In this document: positions 34,687-43,522 of the stretch, one piece after another
Layout: every line of letters starts with the position of its first letter
How positions within the stretch are numbered: position 1 is the first letter of the stretch
Origin: Cocleimonas flava
GTDB lineage: Bacteria > Pseudomonadota > Gammaproteobacteria > Thiotrichales > Thiotrichaceae
DNA: 64,000 bases
NCBI RefSeq assembly: GCF_004339015.1
Contig: NZ_SMFQ01000005.1
Location: 124,001-188,000 of the forward strand
Reading direction: 5' to 3'
Notes under the pieces: model-generated
What the model was told of the DNA's origin: nothing
The model's database searches: none
The model's input: only the letters and a program-made list of their open reading frames with translations
Translations under genes and position numbers: made by a program

Positions 34687-36933
34687 CTAATTTTTCTCAA
34701 TAAAACCTCCTTTCTTCCTTCTATAAACCGCAAACACTGCAAACGGTAATAACATCAGTGGATTAAACGCTCCACCTCCACCACCACCGTGTGAAGAACG
34801 ATTTGATGTAAACACTGGTTGCGAGGTATCTGCTCGGCGCGATTGCACTGGCGCTGCTTTGCGTTGTGTTTTCGCTGTTTGCTCTTTTGCTACGCGTGCT
34901 TTGTTTTTACGCTCGATGCCGTGTGCTTCGAATTGCTCGTCACGCATTACGATCATTGAGGTGTAATCGGTGACTAAGCTATTCTCTACTGCGATGTCGA
35001 TGACTGCGCTTTTAAAGTCTGCATCTGAACCCAGGTAATCGATCTGCTTCTTTAGGTCCTGGATTTTTGCGTAGGCCCAAAGACGTTCGATTTCTGGATT
35101 ACTAGTCTCGTTTTCAGGGAAAGCAAAGCGTGTTTTGTACGATTTGTTTTCACCGGATACTTTGGCTTTTAGCTCGACATTTGCATCACCAGAACCCCAG
35201 TAGTGACCGAATACGACTAACTGCTCGCCTCGGTATAGGCTGGTGATTTTCTCTGGCGTCATGTCGCCTGTTTTAATACCAGTTATATCTAGCTCTACAT
35301 CGTGCATTGCCTGATGCGTTACTTTGCTGGTGAACTCTCTGATCTTGCCTGAGATATCATCGCTATTCGATACGCTTACGGCGAAACCATTTGAGACTTC
35401 TGTCATCGCGTTTAGTAGTGGACGATTCGCGCCATTACCCATAACTGCGGTAAATAAACGCACATCGTGACCTGTCATTAGCTTGAGGAATTCCTTCTTT
35501 TCAGTGACGCCGACATTCGCTTCACCGTCGGTAACAAGTACGATTGCGCCGGTGCGATCAGCATCAAGATTGTTCAGTGCTTTACTTAAACCTGCATAGA
35601 TATTGGTGCCACCACGCGGGCCTGTTGCTGCGAGTGCGTTGCTCCAATGAATCACGTTTTCTGCCGTTGCGTTTATCCATGTTGATTGCGTTAAATCTTC
35701 GACCGCATTATCAAACAGGATGATCTGAAAACGGTCTTGTGCGTTTAAACCACCGATTGCACGCTGCACACCATCGACCATTGTTTGGTATTTGCCACTC
35801 ATTGAGCCTGACATATCGAGTACAAATGCCCAGTCACGACCTTCTTCGATTTTCGCAAGGTCGTCACCTGGTGTGAGTGTCATCATAAATGTACCACGCT
35901 TTGCGCCTTGCTCACGGTGTGTAACCAGATCAATCGACCCCGGTAGGTTCGGTGCTAAACGCCAGTACATGACGATGTCTTTATCAAGCGTCGCGGCAGC
36001 TGTGTTTGTGTTTGATGTAGTCGTTTCTCCACTTTCTAGCGCGGCGATTTCATTATTGCTGATTGGCTTATTTTTTATTGCCTTGATGAGATCTTCAGCT
36101 AATGTGCCTGTTGATTCCTGGGTAGGCGTAGCCACTTCTTCAACTTGAATCTTTTTTAATGTTTCTACAGAGTTGTTACTACCCAAGCTCACTGACCATT
36201 CTTGCGGATTAGATTGTGTCACGACCGCTTGCGAATGCTGTGGTAAACGTACGCCATTCACTGGATAGCCAGAACGTAAATCTACTTTGAATGAAAAATC
36301 TTCTTTAACCACAGGATCATAAGACCAAAAGGCATTGGCTTGATCATCAGTTTCGCCCTCTTCTAACGGATACACATAACGGCCCATGCTGTTATCAATA
36401 TCAGCGGCCTGCATATACACCAAACGAATTCGTGCATCTTGTTGCGCACGTACTGGGCTGACTTTTACTTCAAAACGGTAATGCTTAACCTTGGTGGTTA
36501 AACCTGCATCTCGACCTGCGGCTTTTTCTTCTTCATAAAGCTGTTGGGCTTTTTGTTTTTCCAACACTTCACCAATCACGGGTTTACCGTCAATCCAGAT
36601 GGTAAATTCTGAAACCACACCTTTTTCAGGAACGGGGAAACTATAGGTAGCTTCCAAATCCTGTTGATGTGGATTGCTAAAGGTTTGATCAACCTCGGTA
36701 ACCGCGTAGCCATCTTCAATGGTCACATTCACATGATGCGATTTGATCGATAATGCGGGTTTGCTGGAATCGACAGGTGTCATTAAACCTGCCGCCATTA
36801 CAGATGTGGTTGCGCCTAAAAGGACGATGCCTAAGGTAGCAACAGCTAGCGTATTTTTAAGTATTTTCTTAAACGTTTGTTGAAATTTCAGTTTAAGTTT
36901 TTGTGCAAAATTATTAGTAGTTTGGGCTTTCAT
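34687..36933 (-). CDS. VIT and VWA domain surface protein (marine proteobacterial sortase-target-like) with GlyGly-CTERM-type tail
   Basis: A long signal sequence (about 48 residues) precedes a VIT domain (SHHVNVTIEDGYAVTEVDQTFSNP to about residue 200). A VWA domain starts near residue 365 with the MIDAS motif DMSGSMS in WAFVLDMSGSMSGKY and includes DRTGAIVLVTDGEANVG. The C-terminus is a sorting signal: a run of six Gly, a hydrophobic stretch FNPLMLLPFAVFAVY and RRKK. This fits a GlyGly-CTERM (rhombosortase-type) rather than the LPXTG motif of the usual family. GGAG lies 7 bases before the ATG. No sortase or rhombosortase gene is next to it, so processing must come from elsewhere. It may act in surface adhesion. 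Confidence 0.9.
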   Translation of the reverse strand: MKAQTTNNFAQKLKLKFQQTFKKILKNTLAVATLGIVLLGATTSVMAAGLMTPVDSSKPALSIKSHHVNVTIEDGYAVTEVDQTFSNPHQQDLEATYSFPVPEKGVVSEFTIWIDGKPVIGEVLEKQKAQQLYEEEKAAGRDAGLTTKVKHYRFEVKVSPVRAQQDARIRLVYMQAADIDNSMGRYVYPLEEGETDDQANAFWSYDPVVKEDFSFKVDLRSGYPVNGVRLPQHSQAVVTQSNPQEWSVSLGSNNSVETLKKIQVEEVATPTQESTGTLAEDLIKAIKNKPISNNEIAALESGETTTSNTNTAAATLDKDIVMYWRLAPNLPGSIDLVTHREQGAKRGTFMMTLTPGDDLAKIEEGRDWAFVLDMSGSMSGKYQTMVDGVQRAIGGLNAQDRFQIILFDNAVEDLTQSTWINATAENVIHWSNALAATGPRGGTNIYAGLSKALNNLDADRTGAIVLVTDGEANVGVTEKKEFLKLMTGHDVRLFTAVMGNGANRPLLNAMTEVSNGFAVSVSNSDDISGKIREFTSKVTHQAMHDVELDITGIKTGDMTPEKITSLYRGEQLVVFGHYWGSGDANVELKAKVSGENKSYKTRFAFPENETSNPEIERLWAYAKIQDLKKQIDYLGSDADFKSAVIDIAVENSLVTDYTSMIVMRDEQFEAHGIERKNKARVAKEQTAKTQRKAAPVQSRRADTSQPVFTSNRSSHGGGGGGAFNPLMLLPFAVFAVYRRKKGGFIEKN

Positions 36934-37049
36934 TTTCTTTCTCCTGAAAGTCTAAGTATGTCTCTGACGAGATTCGTAAGGACAAGCGAAGATTAAATGA
37001 AAGCTACTTAGGAGCAACTATTAGAACAATAGTTAGTTTATTGGAGACT

Positions 37050-37074
37050 TTAAGTATTGTTTATTGATACTTAA
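37050..37074. promoter_or_regulatory. Inverted repeat upstream of the VIT/VWA gene
   Basis: TTAAGTAT and ATACTTAA, perfect 8-bp arms, spacer of 9, about 117 bases upstream of the start. A dimeric regulator could bind it. Confidence 0.35.
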
Positions 37075-37103
37075 CATAACTACTGTTTAGAGAATTGATA
37101 ATA

Positions 37104-37130
37104 CCACCCCCCTACTTATGGGCTGTTTTT
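37104..37130 (+). repeat. Dispersed C-run repeat, copy 8
   Basis: CACCCCCCTACTTAT, GGGC and TGTTTTTAT. It lies antisense to the two flanking minus-strand genes. Confidence 0.9.
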
Positions 37131-37215
37131 ATTATAAAGGCTGGATTATGAAACAACCCTTCAACGAATTAATAAACAGTTTCTTCCTCCTCAATGAGAT
37201 TAATTGTTTGACCAG

Positions 37216-37244
37216 AAACAGAGGAATAAAATATTCCTCTGTTT
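37216..37244 (-). terminator. Hairpin after the GH16 gene
   Basis: AAACAGAGGAATA (37216-37228) and TATTCCTCTGTTT (37232-37244) are perfect 13-bp arms with a 3-base centre. The T tract on the minus strand is short. Confidence 0.75.
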
Positions 37245-37264
37245 TGTTATTAAGAATTATAAAC

Positions 37265-38548
37265 TTAAAAACATAAACCCGGATCAATAGAGTTCTTTTC
37301 TGAAACTTTCACCCAATCTATCTTACCTGTAGCAGGATTACTATTGAGATTGTTCTGAAGACTGCCAACATTCCAGGTATTCCACTGAGTTCCTGTTTGC
37401 CCTTCCATAGTCAAGAAAATAGTATGCTTTTTTGCTTTAGAAACATGGGAAGTATTTGTGTTAACTCTATGTCCATCAATAAAGAAAGCCATACAGTTTT
37501 TATTCCATTCAACACTAAATGTATGGTACTTATTTTGTGTTAGATCTATACCGTAATCCTTCTTAGGTTCAATCCATTTTTTAAGGGCGATATCCCCATC
37601 ATGAACAGCTGTATTGTAAGCAGTGTTCCACGTTGGCATATATTCAAATACATCATATTCAGCACCTGTATTCTTATTACCGTCTGTAGAAGCATTACCT
37701 CCCAGAGCAAATAACCAACCTGCAAACCATGCGCCTCTGGCTTTAACTTGAGAAACATTTGCTCGATATTCGAATTTTAGAGTAGAGTTGTCACCGGGAC
37801 CAAAGTCTTGCTTCTTAGAAATTAAATAACACGTTTGGCGTTGATTACCGATATTTTTAATCGAAAGGTTTAGCTTACCATTGGACTGCGAACAAGAATT
37901 AATGTTGTTGGTTGTATCCCGATTTGGAATTGCCCAATTTGCCAGTTTAAATTTTGAAGAAATAGAACTACCGTTAAAATCTTCTCTAAAGATTTGTGTA
38001 TAACTAGAATTTGAAGTTGGGTTACCTACCACTATGTTATTCCACGTTTGTAAGGTTCCCCAAGGATTTCCACCTTGCTTTTTAACTCTGTATGTTCCAT
38101 CAGGAACAGTACAAGATGTTCCATCTGAATTTGTATTACATACATTCCAATCAACAGGATTACCACCTTGAGCGGTCGGTCTTTGTACCTGATACCATCC
38201 GCTGTTTGGCCACGAAATTGTATTTCCAGAAACTGTCGGGCCGTTAGAGGTATTTGTATTTGATTCCACTACAACATTATTCCATGTCTGTAGCGTTCTC
38301 CAAGGATTACCACCTTGCTTTTTAACTCTGTAAGTTCCATCAGGAACACTACAGGATGTGCCATCAGTATTGGTGTTACACACATCCCAATCGACAGGAT
38401 TGCCGCCTTGTGCGGTCGGTCGTTGTACTTGATACCAACCACTGCTGGGCCAAGATATTGTACTTCCATTAACACTGGGCTGGGCAAAAGCAGTTTGACT
38501 TAAAACTAAAGCCGTTCCTAAAATTGCAAGTGAATGAATATTTTTCAT
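37265..38548 (-). CDS. Secreted GH16-family glycoside hydrolase with duplicated N-terminal module
   Basis: A signal peptide ends at about Ala22 (SQTAFA-QPS). Residues 29-92 and 109-172 are a near-identical module repeated with an exact period of 80 aa (SGWYQVQRPTAQGGNP, then DGTYRVKKQGGNPW), each with two Cys. It may bind carbohydrate. The catalytic domain (about 185-427) carries the GH16 active-site motif EYDVFE at 297-302, with the nucleophile and acid/base Glu. It probably hydrolyses a beta-linked polysaccharide (laminarin, agar or carrageenan class); the exact one is unknown. No SusC/D or other polysaccharide-use genes adjoin. The start is supported by the signal peptide. Confidence 0.9.
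   Translation of the reverse strand: MKNIHSLAILGTALVLSQTAFAQPSVNGSTISWPSSGWYQVQRPTAQGGNPVDWDVCNTNTDGTSCSVPDGTYRVKKQGGNPWRTLQTWNNVVVESNTNTSNGPTVSGNTISWPNSGWYQVQRPTAQGGNPVDWNVCNTNSDGTSCTVPDGTYRVKKQGGNPWGTLQTWNNIVVGNPTSNSSYTQIFREDFNGSSISSKFKLANWAIPNRDTTNNINSCSQSNGKLNLSIKNIGNQRQTCYLISKKQDFGPGDNSTLKFEYRANVSQVKARGAWFAGWLFALGGNASTDGNKNTGAEYDVFEYMPTWNTAYNTAVHDGDIALKKWIEPKKDYGIDLTQNKYHTFSVEWNKNCMAFFIDGHRVNTNTSHVSKAKKHTIFLTMEGQTGTQWNTWNVGSLQNNLNSNPATGKIDWVKVSEKNSIDPGLCF
38033..38458 (-). repeat. 240-bp tandem repeat inside the GH16 gene
   Basis: Two copies (about 38273-38458 and 38033-38218) code for the duplicated module. The period of exactly 80 codons and near-identical codons point to a recent duplication. 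Confidence 0.85.
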
Positions 38549-38719
38549 GTTTTTATCCTTCCGTAGAAATTATAGAAACATTTCTCTAAGCAATTGATTT
38601 AAAATCAATATTCTTATCTAAGATTACAATTAATCTAAAAATCTTAAATAACATCCTTGCTAAAAAGTATATTTTTCATGATCGTATCTTTTGATAAATA
38701 CTTAAAAAAATGTACGTTT

Positions 38720-38737
38720 GTCTCAATCCTTTGAGAC
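38720..38737. promoter_or_regulatory. Inverted repeat upstream of the GH16 gene
   Basis: GTCTCAA (38720-38726) and TTGAGAC (38731-38737) pair perfectly with a 4-base centre, about 172 bases before the start. Possible operator. Confidence 0.4.
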
Positions 38738-39026
38738 GCAAATTGTGAACATGAAAAATAATTTAAGTTCAGAATAACCTTAAAAAAGCAGTGAAATTAT
38801 TTATGGATATAATAGATTTTACTTATAATAATTTGATATAAAATAACAACTTAGCTGAATTAAATTTTTCGTAAAAATAATTTAATTTTTTTGCTATTTA
38901 CCTTACAGAGTGCCAATCATGACAAAAATTCAGTTTATAAACTTCTTTCAAACAAAATATATTTTTAATTCATCGTAAATACGATGTTTCATAGGTATTT
39001 TTTCTTTATTATTTATTGAGTTTTGA

Positions 39027-39050
39027 TTGTACGAAAACCCTTTTGTACAA
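39027..39050. promoter_or_regulatory. Inverted repeat upstream of the DUF1800 gene
   Basis: TTGTAC-G-AAAA and TTTTGTACAA pair with one bulged base, about 147 bases before the start. It could be an operator or an RNA hairpin. Confidence 0.4.
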
Positions 39051-39196
39051 CACTCTTTGCGTAATAATTTCAAATTTATTGATTATAATAAATAGACTAA
39101 TCACTCAATTGATTTTATTAATAAATAATAATTTTCAAGAACTTAAATTCATTCAATTGGTCAATAAATAATCAATTCAGGATAAAGGGCTTACTT

Positions 39197-41077
39197 ATGC
39201 GGATTCTATCGCTGTTACTATTTTCTCTATTACTGAGTGCTTGTGGTGGAGGAAGTAGCTCTTCAAACAATGGCGAAAGCTCTAGCCCACCAGATACAAG
39301 TAGCCCTGTAGATTCAAGCTCTGAGGATAATGCTAACGAATCGACTGATTCTTCGGACTCTTCGGACTCTTCGGACTCTTCGGACTCTTCGGACTCTTCG
39401 GACTCTTCGGACTCTTCGGACTCTTCGGACTCTTCGGACTCTTCGGATCCAACTGACAATTCTGTAGTTACAGAAACAAACGACGATCCAGATTATTCCG
39501 CAGCTGCAATTACTGTCACTGCCGAAAAAGATGCCAAGTTTCTGACTCAAGCGACTTTTGGGCCTTCGGAAGCGGCTATTGATAACCTTGTTTCACAAAA
39601 CAATCTGGAAGCCTGGATTGATCAGCAAATTGCCTTACCAATGTCACGCACGCTTCCGTATGTTGAAGCAAATTCAAATGGAAGCCTGCGTTCTACGCGC
39701 CATGATATCTGGTGGAAGAATGCGATAGAGGGTGATGATCAGCTCAGGCAACGCATGGCATTTGCTTTGAGCGAGATTTTTGTTATTTCTGATCTTGATT
39801 ATGCCTTGGGTAATGCGCAATACGGTGTCAGCCATTATTACGATATGCTCGCTGAAAATGCGTTTGGTAATTACCGAGAGCTTCTAGAAAAAGTTACGTT
39901 GCACCCTACGATGGGGATTTACCTCAGCATGGTGCGCAATCAAAAAGCCAACCCTGCTTTGCAAATACGCCCTGATGAAAACTATGCACGTGAAGTACTA
40001 CAGTTATTTTCGGTGGGTTTGTATAAATTGAATGATCGGGGTGAAGCCTTACCTTTGGCGAATCCAATTCCTACTTACAGCCAGAATACCGTAGAAGATT
40101 TTGCCAAGGTGTTTACGGGTTGGAACTTTGCGGATTCATCCGGCACATGGGTTTCAAACGACCTTACACCTTACGATAAAAGATTGGCAATGATAGCGGA
40201 TTACAATACGCCGGTGTCTGATTCTTATCACGATACGACCACCAAGATACTTCTGAATGGTGCACAGTTAATGAGTAGCGCGAGTTCATCAACGCCTGCT
40301 GAAGATGATATGGAAGCGGCATTAGATAACATTGCGAGCCACCCGAATGTCGCACCGTTTTTTAGTAAGTTACTAATCCAGCGTTTCACCACCAGCAACC
40401 CTAGTCCTAATTATGTAGAGCGCGTTGCAGCCGTTTTCAACGATAACGGACAAGGTGAAAAAGGTGATCTTGGTGCAGTAGTTAAAGCTATTTTATTAGA
40501 TCAGGAAGCCGTTAACGGTAAATCGGTCAACCCTGATTTTGGTAAAGTGAAAGAACCATTAATGCAGTTAGCCCAGCTATGGCGAGCCTTCGATGCGCAA
40601 CCGGGTTCTGGTGCAACAAATAACAGCTATCGTTTATACGCCAAGTCTAGTGACCGCCTGGAAGAGGTCTTTGGTCAGGCGGTGCTTAAATCACCTTCGG
40701 TATTTAATTTCTTCTTACCGGATAATCTTTTAGCCAGTGATTCCAGTTTATATGCACCTGAAATGCAGATTATGACCGAGGCGAATGTGGCTTCCATGCA
40801 TAACGCGTTTCACCAGCAAATCTATACCTTCAACAGTCAGGATACTGGCGGTTGGGATGGTGCGACTCGTATCAATATTGATAAAGCGGTGCAACTCGCA
40901 CCAGATGTTGATGCACTGGTTGAGTATCTGAATAAATTACTACTTGCTGGTAGCTTAGGTGCGAGCCAGAAATCCATCATTACCAACCATCTTGCTACGA
41001 TTTCAGACAGCAGTGAACGCGCGCAAGAGGCAATCTTCCTGATTGTTGCATCGGCTGGCTTTAAGGTTCAGGGATAA
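39197..41077 (+). CDS. DUF1800-family lipoprotein with Ser-Ser-Asp repeat linker
   Basis: The signal peptide ends in a lipobox (LLLSACGGG, Cys16). A Ser/Asp/Glu-rich linker follows, with 11 in-frame SSD units (residues 52-84) coded by a 9-base tandem repeat. The rest is a DUF1800 domain: FLTQATFGPSEAAIDNL, RQRMAFALSEIFVIS, RPDENYAREVLQLFSVGLYKLN, EDFAKVFTGWNF and FSKLLIQRFTTSNPSPNYV. The gene is paired with a DUF1501 gene 11 bases downstream, an arrangement conserved across many bacteria. Function of the pair is unknown; both products are exported, here one as a lipoprotein and one by Tat. Confidence 0.93.
   Translation: MRILSLLLFSLLLSACGGGSSSSNNGESSSPPDTSSPVDSSSEDNANESTDSSDSSDSSDSSDSSDSSDSSDSSDSSDSSDSSDPTDNSVVTETNDDPDYSAAAITVTAEKDAKFLTQATFGPSEAAIDNLVSQNNLEAWIDQQIALPMSRTLPYVEANSNGSLRSTRHDIWWKNAIEGDDQLRQRMAFALSEIFVISDLDYALGNAQYGVSHYYDMLAENAFGNYRELLEKVTLHPTMGIYLSMVRNQKANPALQIRPDENYAREVLQLFSVGLYKLNDRGEALPLANPIPTYSQNTVEDFAKVFTGWNFADSSGTWVSNDLTPYDKRLAMIADYNTPVSDSYHDTTTKILLNGAQLMSSASSSTPAEDDMEAALDNIASHPNVAPFFSKLLIQRFTTSNPSPNYVERVAAVFNDNGQGEKGDLGAVVKAILLDQEAVNGKSVNPDFGKVKEPLMQLAQLWRAFDAQPGSGATNNSYRLYAKSSDRLEEVFGQAVLKSPSVFNFFLPDNLLASDSSLYAPEMQIMTEANVASMHNAFHQQIYTFNSQDTGGWDGATRINIDKAVQLAPDVDALVEYLNKLLLAGSLGASQKSIITNHLATISDSSERAQEAIFLIVASAGFKVQG
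39350..39448 (+). repeat. 9-base coding minisatellite (SSD repeat)
   Basis: Ten exact units of TCTTCGGAC and one TCTTCGGAT, in frame with the DUF1800 gene. Unit gain or loss alters linker length without frameshift. Confidence 0.95.
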
Positions 41078-41088
41078 GGGGAATAGAT

Positions 41089-42486
41089 ATGAAAAACAGT
41101 AATAACATTTCAAGACGATCATTCCTTAAACGTGCTGGTGCCTCGGCATTAACCACGGGTAGTTTGAAGTACACCCCCCTACTTTCGGGCACTTTTTTAG
41201 GAACGGGTTTAACCTCATCGGTGGCTGCGGCTGATTGCGATCTGCCACAATCTCTGGTTTGTGTGTTTCTATTAGGCGGCGCAGATAGTTTTAATTTTGT
41301 GGTGCCAACCGATTCAGCTTACGATCAATACGCAGCAACTCGCGGGGCGATGGCGGTCAATAAATCAGACTTGTTAGCCAGCACCGATGCGACTCAGGGT
41401 GAGTTTGGCTTTAATAGCAGTTTGGCTGGTTTACACGATCTTTATGAAAACGACCGACTTGCTGTCGTCAGTAATGTCGGTAATTTGATACAACCTACAA
41501 CAAAAGCAGATTTCAATGCCTCTACCACCCTGCCCCAAAGTTTGTTTGCCCACGATGCACAACAAAAACTCTGGCAAACAGGCAGTGGAAATTTAGCGGA
41601 CGCCTTCGGCTGGGGTGGTTCGATTGCAGAACGAATTGCGAACTGCAACGCTACGTCTAATGTGGCAACGTCCATTTCAATCAATGGATCGAACTCGTGG
41701 TTAAATAATTTACAACAGAATTACGTTCAACTAAATGCCAACGCAAACATCCAACGCATGGTCGGTTACAACGCATCGAGTAGCACCCAGGCAACATTAG
41801 AAGCGTTGATAGCAGCCAGTAAAGCTGATCAGGCAGCGCCGTTTAAACAGCAGGTTGCGCATGCGATCACACGCGCGAATGACACGGCGAATAGTTTATC
41901 CGAAGCGATTAATGATCACCCAGTGAGCAGCTTTTCACCCGCAGGAGATTTACAAAGACAACTGCATTTAGTGGCTCGCATGATTTCGGCTCGTGAACAA
42001 TTGAATATGGGTAAACAGGTATTTTTTGTTGGGCTCGGTGGCTGGGATACTCACAGCAATCAAAACGTCAGAATGATTCCATTAATGACGGAGTTAAATG
42101 CAGCGCTTACTAGCTTTCAAACAGCCATTGATGACATGGGAAAGGCAGATAGCGTGACCACATTTACGGCTTCTGATTTTGGTCGAACACTCACCACCAA
42201 TGGTGACGGAACTGACCACGGTTGGGGTGGGCATTCGCTGGTTTTGGGCAACAAAGTTAAGGGTGGTCAGATTTATGGCGCATTCCCTAGTTTTGCTTCA
42301 CAGAATAACCCCGATGATGCTGGCGATGATGAGAACTTTGCAGGACGTATTATCCCGACAACGTCAGTCGCACAATATGGGGCAACACTCGCTGACTGGA
42401 TGGGCGTATCAGCTACTGAGCAACAAACGATGCTGCCAAATCTGGCTAATTTCAGTCAGAAAAACTTAGGATTTATGAAATCTTAG
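41089..42486 (+). CDS. DUF1501-family Tat-exported protein
   Basis: The N-terminus SRRSFLKRAGA (Arg9-Arg10) is a twin-arginine signal, so the protein is exported folded. The signal, about 48 residues long, is longer than usual. Its second half includes ten residues (YTPLLSGTFL) coded by repeat copy 9. The domain follows with VCVFLLGGADSFNFVVP, HDAQQKLWQTGSG, VGLGGWDTHSNQN and TFTASDFGRTL, a sulfatase/alkaline-phosphatase-like core, then DHGWGGHSLVLG. It is the partner of the DUF1800 lipoprotein gene upstream. Its C6 and T6 tracts in the signal could cause frameshifts. Confidence 0.92.
   Translation: MKNSNNISRRSFLKRAGASALTTGSLKYTPLLSGTFLGTGLTSSVAAADCDLPQSLVCVFLLGGADSFNFVVPTDSAYDQYAATRGAMAVNKSDLLASTDATQGEFGFNSSLAGLHDLYENDRLAVVSNVGNLIQPTTKADFNASTTLPQSLFAHDAQQKLWQTGSGNLADAFGWGGSIAERIANCNATSNVATSISINGSNSWLNNLQQNYVQLNANANIQRMVGYNASSSTQATLEALIAASKADQAAPFKQQVAHAITRANDTANSLSEAINDHPVSSFSPAGDLQRQLHLVARMISAREQLNMGKQVFFVGLGGWDTHSNQNVRMIPLMTELNAALTSFQTAIDDMGKADSVTTFTASDFGRTLTTNGDGTDHGWGGHSLVLGNKVKGGQIYGAFPSFASQNNPDDAGDDENFAGRIIPTTSVAQYGATLADWMGVSATEQQTMLPNLANFSQKNLGFMKS
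41171..41200 (+). repeat. Dispersed C-run repeat, copy 9, inside DUF1501 gene
   Basis: ACACCCCCCTACTTTCGGGC then ACTTTTTTAG. It is read in frame as codons of the Tat signal peptide, in sense orientation. Confidence 0.92.
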
Positions 42487-42542
42487 AGTCAGACTTGTAA
42501 GTATTATCTAGGGTTCTTTTTATTTAAGCTTTGTGCTTTAGC

Positions 42543-42580
42543 ATCAGATGGGTGAGAATCCTCGCCTTATCTGATTTTTT
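42543..42580 (+). terminator. Terminator of the DUF1800-DUF1501 operon
   Basis: ATCAGAT (42543-42549) and ATCTGAT (42569-42575) pair, with further pairing of GTGAG and CTCGC inside and T5 after. Confidence 0.7.
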
Positions 42581-42609
42581 ATGACGTAAACTCAAAGCAG
42601 AACACTATC

Positions 42610-43515
42610 GTGCCAAACGCTAATCCCACATCTGATCATCTAAAAGGTATTTTAATTACCACCCTTGGGGTTCTTATTTTAAGCCCGGATGCGCTTTTAA
42701 TTCGTCTTTTAGACGTTGAGACTTGGACTGCAGTGCTTTGGCGTGGGATTGCCTTTGCCGCTGGCATTTCTATTCTGATGTTGATGATGTATCGTGAAAA
42801 AACCCTCAAACAATTTAAGAATATTGGTCGTGCAGGACTTTTGATTGGTTTGATTTTTGGGGTTAGCTCGTTCTTTTTTACGGCATCCATTCAAAATACC
42901 AGTATTTCAAACACACTGGTGATCATCAGTACCTCACCTGCTTTTGCGTCTTTATTTAGCTGGCTGTTTTTAAAAGAAAAAGTACATCTGCGCACCTGGA
43001 TAGCGATGGCTGTTATCTTTGTCGCAATCATATTAATCGTATCAAAAAGTTTAGGTTCGGGTAGTTTGCTTGGTGATTTATTTGCCCTAGGTACTTCAAT
43101 ATTTATGGCGATTAGCTTTACCCTGACACGTCGTCGTAAAGATATTAATATGGTCCCAGCCATGGTCATTAGTGGACTTGTGGCAGCAACTGGCGGCGCA
43201 TTAATGCTGAGCCAGACAACCAAAGCGTACGCACTGCCTGAAGCATCAATTCCTTATTTAATTATCGGCGGAATCGTCGTTACAATTGCCTTTGCGTTAA
43301 TTACGCTGGGGCCGCGTTACATCTCAGCCCCTGAAGTCAGTCTGATCATGCCGCTAGAAACGGTTATGGGTTCGTATCTGGGTTGGGCATTTTTAAGTGA
43401 AAGACCTTCCAATATGACGTTGATCGGTGGGTTTGTGATCTTATTGACGCTATTTATCCACGCCTGGTTATCGTTGCAGGCAGAGAAACGGAGAGTGTCA
43501 GTTCTCAGTCCGTAA
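42610..43515 (+). CDS. EamA/DMT-superfamily transporter
   Basis: The start is a GTG without a strong ribosome site. The 301-aa protein has two EamA repeats and about ten membrane spans, with ILITTLGVLILSPDALLIRLL at the start, SWLFLKEKVHLRTWIAM at the end of repeat 1, and GPRYISAPEVSLIMPLETVMGSYLGWAFLSERPS in repeat 2. Family members export amino acids, nucleosides or other metabolites across the inner membrane. It converges on the DUF3999 gene with a 7-base gap. The substrate is unknown. Confidence 0.88.
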   Translation: MPNANPTSDHLKGILITTLGVLILSPDALLIRLLDVETWTAVLWRGIAFAAGISILMLMMYREKTLKQFKNIGRAGLLIGLIFGVSSFFFTASIQNTSISNTLVIISTSPAFASLFSWLFLKEKVHLRTWIAMAVIFVAIILIVSKSLGSGSLLGDLFALGTSIFMAISFTLTRRRKDINMVPAMVISGLVAATGGALMLSQTTKAYALPEASIPYLIIGGIVVTIAFALITLGPRYISAPEVSLIMPLETVMGSYLGWAFLSERPSNMTLIGGFVILLTLFIHAWLSLQAEKRRVSVLSP

Positions 43516-43522
43516 GAACTAA

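Larger units (their letters stand above)
36934..37264. other. Intergenic region between GH16 and VIT/VWA genes
   Basis: The 331 bases hold a possible operator (TTAAGTAT at 37050-37057 and ATACTTAA at 37067-37074, spacer 9), repeat copy 8, and a terminator for the GH16 gene. Nothing looks like a small gene. Confidence 0.5.
38549..39196. other. Intergenic region, 648 bases
   Basis: This very AT-rich divergent region carries promoters for the GH16 and DUF1800 genes. It has two inverted repeats (38720-38737 and 39027-39050). No coding frame can be supported. Confidence 0.5.

Noticed and set aside
39172-39550. Minus-strand frames reading ESEESEES or RRVRRVRRV
   Set aside because: These are reverse readings of the SSD minisatellite in the DUF1800 gene.
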